DNA from: Rickettsiales bacterium
Lineage (GTDB): Bacteria > Pseudomonadota > Alphaproteobacteria > Rs-D84 > CACZYB01
Assembly (NCBI GenBank): GCA_031288035.1
Contig: JAITSG010000051.1
Location: 1-10,896, forward strand
Reading direction: 5' to 3'
Length of the DNA stretch: 10,896 bases
Positions 6,379 to 10,896 of the stretch are shown one piece after another (the first letter of the stretch is position 1; the number at the start of each line of letters is the position of its first letter). The translations under genes and the position numbers were made by a program. The notes beneath the pieces were generated by a model, which was given only the letters and a program-made list of their open reading frames with translations, made no database searches and was not told the origin of the DNA.

Positions 6379-6456
6379 TAGTGCGCGTCGCGCCATCCGT
6401 CTTCGCTACGCTTCGCCGAGATTTGAGCCAAACAGATTCTAGTGCGCGTCGCGCCA
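6379..6456. repeat. 17-bp direct repeat copying the polA 3' end
   Basis: TAGTGCGCGTCGCGCCA occurs at 6379-6395 and again at 6440-6456, 61 bp apart. The second copy encodes the last residues of PolA (WRDAH, minus strand) with most of the stop codon. The first lies outside the gene and would also encode WRDAH and a stop (TAA). The sequence between the copies carries TTCGC repeats. A segmental duplication, or insertion of a repeat element at the polA end, would explain it. Confidence 0.6.
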
Positions 6457-9204
6457 GTTGTCCGCGACGCCTATGTCTGCTACGACCTTCACGCCGTCGA
6501 GGGGGGCCGCGGCTTCCATCTCGGCCTTTATCATGCGGGAGGCCTCGTCCACCATGCCGTCCTCGACCTCGAACACAAGTTCGTCGTGCACCTGGATAAG
6601 CATGCGAATCGAATCGGAAAGGCCGCCTTGCGCCACTATGCCCGCGATCCTTTCCATGGCGACCTTTATCATGTCGGCGTTCGAGCCCTGTATCGGCGCG
6701 TTTATCGCCGCGCGCTCGGCCGCGAGGCGCGCCTTCGGGCTGTTTATGCCATAGATGAAGCACTTGCGCCCCATGAAGGTACGGATGAAACCGTTCTCGT
6801 GCGCGAAGGCCTTGGTACGCTCCATGTATTCCAATATCTCGGGGAACGCGCGGAAATAGCTGTCTATCACCGCTTGTGCCTCGGGCCTCGAGAGCCCCGT
6901 GTTCCGCGCCAGGCCGAACGAGGATATGCCGTAGATTATCCCGAAATTCACGGCCTTCGCGCGAGAGCGGAGCTCCGGCGTCACATCCGCCAGCGGCACG
7001 CCGAACACGCGGCTTGCCGTCGCCTTGTGTATGTCCGCGCCCTCGGCGAACAGCCTCTTCAGGCCGGCCACGCTAGCTACGCTCGCCAAAATACGCAGCT
7101 CTATCTGCGAATAGTCGGCCGATAGAATCCTGAACCCCGGCGCGGCGACGAACGCCCTGCGGATGCGGGCACCGAGCGGCGTGCGAACCGGTATGTTCTG
7201 CAGGTTCGGATCGCTGGAGGACAGGCGCGAGGTGGAGGTCCCGGCCTGGAAAAAATTCGTATGCACACGACCGTCGCGCGGACTGACCTGGCCCGGAATG
7301 GCGTCGGCGTACGTGCCCTTTATCTTGGCGAGCTCGCGCCACTTGAGTATCTCGGCCGCTATATCGTGCCCCATGTCGGCCAGATCGCCCAAGATGTCGC
7401 TGTCCGTCGACGAGCGCTTCTTGTCCGGCAGGCCCAGCTTTCCGAACAGGACCTCGCCCACCTGCTTGGGCGAATTTATGTTGAACTCCACCCCCGCGAG
7501 GGCATAGACGCGCTCCGCCACCCCGGCCATGCCGCCGGCCAGCTCTGCGCTCAAGTCCTTCAGCGCGGCCAAGTCGACCAGCACGCCCCATTCCTCCATA
7601 TCGCACAGCACGGGAATAAGCGGGCGGTCGACGTTATCGTAAATCCCGGCCTTGTCCTCCGCATCCAAACGCGCGCGGAAAATGTTGTAGAGGCGCAGCG
7701 TTATATCCGCGTCCTCGGCCGCATAACCGAGGGCCTTTTCAAGCGGAACGCGGGCGAATTCCTTCTCCGCCCCGACCACGTCGCCGAAGCGCACCGTGGC
7801 ATATTCGAGATGTATGCGCGCCAGGTCGTCCATGTTGTGCAGGTTCTTCACGCCGTCCAGGACATAGCTCATCACCATAGTATCCTCGACGCCGTCAAGC
7901 CGGATACCGTACCGACGGAAGACGTGCATGTCGTACTTTACGTTGTGGCCTATCTTTTTCACTTTCGGATCTTCCAGCAGAGGCTTCAGGGCCGACATGG
8001 CCTCGGACACGGGAATCTGGCTCGGCGCTGCCGGAGCGCCGGAGAACATGTCGGGGGAAGCCTCGCCCACATGCGCGAGCGGGACATAGCACGCCACGCC
8101 CTCGTCCACGGCGAGCGAAAAGCCCACTATGCCGGCGTGGAGAGCGTCGAGACCCGTGGTTTCGGTGTCTATGGCGAATATGCCGCCCTCCCCGCACTTC
8201 GCGAGCCATCCGGCAAGCGCGGCAATATCGGTCACCAGGGAATAACGCTTCTCGACCTGTTTCACCCGAGGCCGCGGCCTCTCCCCGACGCCATTCACAG
8301 GCGGCGGAGAAGCGCCGGCAGCAAGAGAGGAGGCGCGAGCGGCCTTGTCCGAAACCGCATAAACCTTCGGAACCAGGGACTTGAACTCCATCTCCTCGAA
8401 GAACCGCGCCAGGCGCGGCTTGTCCGGGCCGCCGAAAACGAAGCCGGAAAGCGGCGGTGCGGGAACGTCGTCCCTAAGCCGGGCAAGCTCGTACGAAAGC
8501 CGCGCGGAGCCCGCCCCGTCCAATATCATTTGGCGCCTTTTGTCCTGCGGTATCTCGGCAGCGCGGGCGAGGAGATCCTCCAGCCCGCCGAATTTGCCGA
8601 TAAGCTCGGCCGCGGTCTTTGGCCCTATGCCCTTGACGCCCGGAATATTGTCGACCGAATCGCCGACCAAGGCTTGGACGTCCACCACGCGCGACGGCGC
8701 GACGCCGAACTTGTCCATCACGGCGGCATCGTCCACCGCGCGCGACTTTATCGGATCGAACATGCGCACACCCGGACGCAGAAGCTGCATCAAGTCCTTG
8801 TCGCTGGAATACACGGTCGCCCCGGCCCCCTCCTCAAGCGCCATTTTCGCATACGTCGCGATAAGGTCGTCGGCCTCGAACCCCACCATCTCCACCGACG
8901 GCAGGCCGAAAGCCTCGACCGCCTTCCTTATATACGCGAACTGGGGCACTAGCTCCTCCGGCGGGTCGGCGCGGTTGGCCTTGTACTCCGGATATATCTC
9001 GTTGCGCCAGTTCTTCCGCGCGGCATCGAAGACAACCACGACGGTCTCGTCCCCGTCCAGGGAGGCCAGCAAACGCATCAGCATGGAACAGAAACCGTAC
9101 ACCGCGCCGGTCGGAAGGCCGTCCGAGCGCGTCATGGGCGGAAGGGCGTAGAACGCGCGGAAAATATATCCCGAGCCGTCGACCAAAATATATTTCTTCG
9201 ACAT
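6439..9204 (-). CDS. polA: DNA polymerase I, full length
   Basis: Cytoplasmic repair and Okazaki-fragment polymerase. From the ATG at 9204 it has 921 residues, normal for the family. The 5'-3' exonuclease domain (about 1-285) starts MSKKYILVDGSGYIFRAF and keeps the metal-ligand blocks FEADDLIATY (109-118), SSDKDLMQ (133-140) and GDSVDNIPGVKGIGPKTA (181-198). A Pro/Ala/Arg-rich linker (285-318) follows. The 3'-5' exonuclease is intact by motif: DTETTG (346-351), GHNVKYD (419-425), YAAEDAD (494-500). The polymerase has motif A DYSQIELR (697-704), motif B RAKAVNFGIIYG (748-759) and motif C QVHDELVFE (871-879). The frame is open upstream to 9486, but homology begins at MSKK and nothing upstream resembles PolA. 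There is no ribosome binding site, and the predicted start of transcription is the A of this ATG. It ends in WRDAH, convergent with the subtilase gene. Confidence 0.97.
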   Translation of the reverse strand: MSKKYILVDGSGYIFRAFYALPPMTRSDGLPTGAVYGFCSMLMRLLASLDGDETVVVVFDAARKNWRNEIYPEYKANRADPPEELVPQFAYIRKAVEAFGLPSVEMVGFEADDLIATYAKMALEEGAGATVYSSDKDLMQLLRPGVRMFDPIKSRAVDDAAVMDKFGVAPSRVVDVQALVGDSVDNIPGVKGIGPKTAAELIGKFGGLEDLLARAAEIPQDKRRQMILDGAGSARLSYELARLRDDVPAPPLSGFVFGGPDKPRLARFFEEMEFKSLVPKVYAVSDKAARASSLAAGASPPPVNGVGERPRPRVKQVEKRYSLVTDIAALAGWLAKCGEGGIFAIDTETTGLDALHAGIVGFSLAVDEGVACYVPLAHVGEASPDMFSGAPAAPSQIPVSEAMSALKPLLEDPKVKKIGHNVKYDMHVFRRYGIRLDGVEDTMVMSYVLDGVKNLHNMDDLARIHLEYATVRFGDVVGAEKEFARVPLEKALGYAAEDADITLRLYNIFRARLDAEDKAGIYDNVDRPLIPVLCDMEEWGVLVDLAALKDLSAELAGGMAGVAERVYALAGVEFNINSPKQVGEVLFGKLGLPDKKRSSTDSDILGDLADMGHDIAAEILKWRELAKIKGTYADAIPGQVSPRDGRVHTNFFQAGTSTSRLSSSDPNLQNIPVRTPLGARIRRAFVAAPGFRILSADYSQIELRILASVASVAGLKRLFAEGADIHKATASRVFGVPLADVTPELRSRAKAVNFGIIYGISSFGLARNTGLSRPEAQAVIDSYFRAFPEILEYMERTKAFAHENGFIRTFMGRKCFIYGINSPKARLAAERAAINAPIQGSNADMIKVAMERIAGIVAQGGLSDSIRMLIQVHDELVFEVEDGMVDEASRMIKAEMEAAAPLDGVKVVADIGVADNWRDAH

Positions 9205-9210
9205 GGGGAT

Positions 9211-9239
9211 ATTGTATTTGGCGGACGCGCCGCGGTCAA
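9211..9239 (-). promoter_or_regulatory. Predicted polA promoter (leaderless)
   Basis: Read on the minus strand: TTGACC (9239-9234), 17 bp, then TACAAT (9216-9211), each five of six to consensus. Six bases separate the -10 box from 9204, so the standard start point is the A of the polA ATG. This fits the lack of a Shine-Dalgarno sequence. Confidence 0.6.
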
Positions 9240-9255
9240 TCGGAAATCGATTGAC
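9235..9255. promoter_or_regulatory. Inverted repeat holding both divergent -35 boxes
   Basis: Arms GTCAATCG (9235-9242) and CGATTGAC (9248-9255) pair perfectly around a 5-bp spacer. The left arm carries most of the polA -35 box and the right arm most of the -35 box for the gene at 9332. It may be a shared operator, or simply the result of two nearly identical promoters placed back to back. Confidence 0.5.
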
Positions 9256-9279
9256 AAAACAAATAATTTGTCTTATATA
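9251..9279 (+). promoter_or_regulatory. Predicted promoter of the tandem unknown genes, with operator-like palindrome
   Basis: A perfect TTGACA (9251-9256) and TATATA (9274-9279) are 17 bp apart; TATAAT at 9276-9281 is an alternative at 19 bp. The expected start is about 9286-9288. Within the spacer lies a perfect palindrome, ACAAAT-A-ATTTGT (9259-9271), in the position of a repressor site. A small stem GCGAA/TTCGC (9292-9304) would lie at the 5' end of the RNA. Confidence 0.6.
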
Positions 9280-9313
9280 ATATGCGATTTGGCGAACGAT
9301 TCGCGCCAATAAT

Positions 9314-9343
9314 GAAAATAAGGAGTAAAAAATGAAGAAAAGC
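9314..9343 (+). repeat. 30-nt leader repeat, copy 1
   Basis: Identical to 10190-10219. It contains AAGGAG (ribosome binding site, 6 nt before the start), an A-rich spacer and the first four codons (MKKS). Similarity continues, less exactly, over the next 25 nt or so of both genes. Confidence 0.9.
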
Positions 9344-10171
9344 CTGCTGAAAACCCTGTTCTCGCGCATTCTGTTCAAGGATGGAAACGCCATATCCAAC
9401 TTGGAGGAAAAAGAAGCAAAGATGTGGGAGATCTCCAATGAAAAAATCAGAATCATCCGTAAATTCCATGACGCCCTGAAAAACATCGACAGCCTCGCCG
9501 AGCGCCTGTGGGAGCGGGAGGAAGAATTTTTGGGGTCTGGCCGCGCAATAACAAAGATCGACGGCGTGTTCGAGAAAGACTTGATCGCGAAGCTGATTGC
9601 CGAAAATGTAAATCCGGACGACTTCGTCGAAATTCCGCACGGAGCCGAAATCGAAATCTACGACCTTAGCAAGCTGGAATACCGTGGCAACCTGCTGTTC
9701 CAAAACAAGCTTCCCGAGAAATACCGGGAAAACATGAACTCGCTATACGACGATATGGACGAGAACGCCGCCAAGCCGATCATCCTGCGCGATCCGCGCG
9801 AAGTAACCAAAGAGGGTGCGGAACTATCCGAATCGCCCATAGAGTGGCTTTATGCCTCATACCGCTGGCCGTCCAACAAGAAAAAAGACGGCTATATAGT
9901 AGAGCTATTCGACGGGGAAAGACTGTTTTATGTCAAGGGATATGAAGGACAACCTAGCATAGGCGATTATTTCCCGGGCATCAACGGCACCCGCAAAGAG
10001 ATTTTCGGCCACTATTCCATGTCCGACCATGTAAAATCGGCCGTGACAAACGGCATACTCAAATTCTCCGACCCTGCGATCCAAACGAAGCTCGATAAGA
10101 TGTTGGAGCCGAAAAAGACGTCCAATATGCAGGAACTGATTGAAGAATCAGTGCAAAAGTCCCGTAATTAA
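9332..10171 (+). CDS. Unknown protein, first of two tandem paralogs (279 aa)
   Basis: I do not recognise the family. ATG 9332 follows AAGGAG with a 6-nt spacer. The N-terminus MKKSLLKTLFSRILFK is a basic amphipathic-looking segment, shared with the next gene. It is followed by a charged, probably helical region (about 22-65, short coiled coil) and the motifs LAERLWERE (55-63), EEFLGSGRA (64-72) and DDFVEIPHGAEI (96-107). Then come LLFQNKLPE (121-129) and a C-terminal part with VELFDGERLFYVKG (190-203). The protein is acidic overall. It has no clear signal peptide or membrane span; the N-terminus could be a membrane-binding helix. The strong promoter and ribosome binding site suggest good expression. 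The gene is divergent from polA and probably cotranscribed with its paralog, 36 nt downstream. Confidence 0.85.
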   Translation: MKKSLLKTLFSRILFKDGNAISNLEEKEAKMWEISNEKIRIIRKFHDALKNIDSLAERLWEREEEFLGSGRAITKIDGVFEKDLIAKLIAENVNPDDFVEIPHGAEIEIYDLSKLEYRGNLLFQNKLPEKYRENMNSLYDDMDENAAKPIILRDPREVTKEGAELSESPIEWLYASYRWPSNKKKDGYIVELFDGERLFYVKGYEGQPSIGDYFPGINGTRKEIFGHYSMSDHVKSAVTNGILKFSDPAIQTKLDKMLEPKKTSNMQELIEESVQKSRN

Positions 10172-10189
10172 AAATATCGTGCCGACATC

Positions 10190-10219
10190 GAAAATAAGGA
10201 GTAAAAAATGAAGAAAAGC
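10190..10219 (+). repeat. 30-nt leader repeat, copy 2
   Basis: Second identical copy of 9314-9343, lying between the two paralogs and giving the second gene the same ribosome binding site and first codons. No promoter or terminator is seen in the 36-nt gap, so cotranscription with internal initiation of translation is likely. Confidence 0.9.
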
Positions 10220-10896
10220 TTTATGAAAACCTTGTTCTCGCGGCTTGTGTACAAGAACAAGGATGCGATATACGACCTGGAGGCGAAGAAAACCGCGGCC
10301 GAAGAGCAAGTCGCCGAACTCTCTGCCGAAAAAGCGAAAGCCGAGGCCGCCGCGAAAGAACTGAATATCGCGCTAAAGAAATCCAACGCCGACCTCAAGG
10401 CGGCAAAAGCCAGCGCCGACGGCCTTGCCGAGCGCCTTAGGGAGCGGGAGGACGAATTCCTCCTTTCCGGACGCGCGAGCGCCAAAATCGTATCGAACTA
10501 CGGCGAGCGCAGATTGGAGGCCTTCGATCCCGCCTCGAACCAGTGGAAAAACGAGGAGGTGGATTACGACAATGTCCTCGCGGACACAATCGCAGCGAAC
10601 TTCGCCCCGGATGAATTCATGGAAGTTCCGCACGGAGCCTATGTGAAACTATCCAGCTATACCATCTCAAAAAACCGTCAGGCGGTGCTGTTCGCCGGGA
10701 AAATGCCCGAAAACCACGGCAATTATAAATTCGAGTGCGCAGAAGATGAAGAGGCGCCGCAAATTGTCAGTACTGACCGCGGCCACGGATTTGTACGAAT
10801 TAATGCGTCTACCGGCTATCCAGACCATTTCCACACGATAAACATTTTCGATGGAAAAAGATTTTTCATCGTCGACGAAAGCAACCAGACAAAGCT
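10208..10896 (+). CDS. Unknown protein, second tandem paralog (3'-truncated by window)
   Basis: The frame is open from ATG 10208 to the window end (229 codons seen). It begins MKKSFMKTLFSRLVYK, as in the preceding gene. Residues 22-75 form a long Ala/Lys/Glu-rich heptad-like stretch, a likely coiled coil about 18 residues longer than the paralog's. Shared motifs follow in the same order: LAERLRERE (73-81), DEFLLSGRA (82-90), DEFMEVPHGAYV (135-146), VLFAGKMPE (160-168) and INIFDGKRFFIV (211-222). An insert around 97-120 (with FDPASNQWKNEEVDYD) is absent from the first copy. The paralogs have thus diverged by changes in coiled-coil length and insertions while keeping the motif frame. The function is unknown. 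Candidates are structural or membrane-associated proteins, or members of an expanded lineage-specific family. Confidence 0.85.
   Translation, partial: MKKSFMKTLFSRLVYKNKDAIYDLEAKKTAAEEQVAELSAEKAKAEAAAKELNIALKKSNADLKAAKASADGLAERLREREDEFLLSGRASAKIVSNYGERRLEAFDPASNQWKNEEVDYDNVLADTIAANFAPDEFMEVPHGAYVKLSSYTISKNRQAVLFAGKMPENHGNYKFECAEDEEAPQIVSTDRGHGFVRINASTGYPDHFHTINIFDGKRFFIVDESNQTK

Noticed and set aside
7261..8952. 563-codon + strand ORF opposite polA
   Set aside because: It is antisense to conserved PolA motifs and has shadow composition (rich in Arg, His and Ala). It has no domain and no ribosome binding site.
9205..9486. 94-residue N-terminal extension of PolA
   Set aside because: Family homology begins at MSKK (9204). 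The extension reads through the divergent promoter and antisense to the next gene.
10168..10485. 105-codon minus-strand ORF rich in Ala, Ser and Phe
   Set aside because: It is antisense of the Ala/Lys/Glu coiled coil, which explains its hydrophobic low-complexity look.

Overview
The window is GC-rich (near 58% by impression), with densely packed genes on both strands. The best taxonomic clues point tentatively to an Alphaproteobacterium, perhaps a host-associated lineage. The DNA polymerase I O-helix region reads VNFGIIYGISSFGLA, a form I associate with alphaproteobacterial PolA. A short intergenic palindrome at 6326-6348 has the look of the dispersed CCTCGGGTCAAG-type repeats of that class. 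By contrast, the Ddl/hydrolase/Mur-ligase/subtilase genes resemble, from memory, gene sets better known from Clostridia, so part of the window may have been acquired by transfer.

Layout. 1-380 is the 3' end of a DUF5680-type protein. 381-799 holds no gene I can defend, only a possible decayed frame. 800-1083 carries a predicted promoter, a 9-bp hairpin and a 54-codon basic ORF with a strong ribosome binding site. 1115-1465 is an HxlR-family regulator with its own promoter, followed by a probable terminator and a possible frameshifted remnant (1532-1719). Leftward from 2866 runs a D-Ala-D-Ala ligase gene. Rightward from 2925 runs a compact operon: an alpha/beta hydrolase, a membrane-anchored MurF-like ligase overlapping it by 14 nt, and a subtilisin-like protease 10 nt further on. 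After a convergent 146-nt gap with repeats, a full-length polA runs leftward (9204 to 6439). Divergent from polA are two tandem paralogous genes of unknown function (9332-10171 and 10208 to the window end) that share an N-terminal block, a 30-nt leader and a C-terminal motif set.

How it works together. Ddl makes D-Ala-D-Ala, and a MurF-type ligase would join such a dipeptide to a peptidoglycan precursor, so the ddl/hydrolase/murF-like block looks like a cell-wall precursor module. The MurF-like protein lacks the usual UDP-sugar-binding domain and has about five membrane segments instead, so its true substrate is open. Two divergent gene pairs have strikingly symmetric promoters. In the ddl/hydrolase pair the promoters face each other and interlock, with start points about 2 bp apart. 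In the polA/unknown-gene pair they stand back to back, with both -35 boxes in one perfect inverted repeat. The predicted polA transcript starts on the A of the ATG, so it would be leaderless. No tRNA, rRNA, CRISPR array or transposase was seen.
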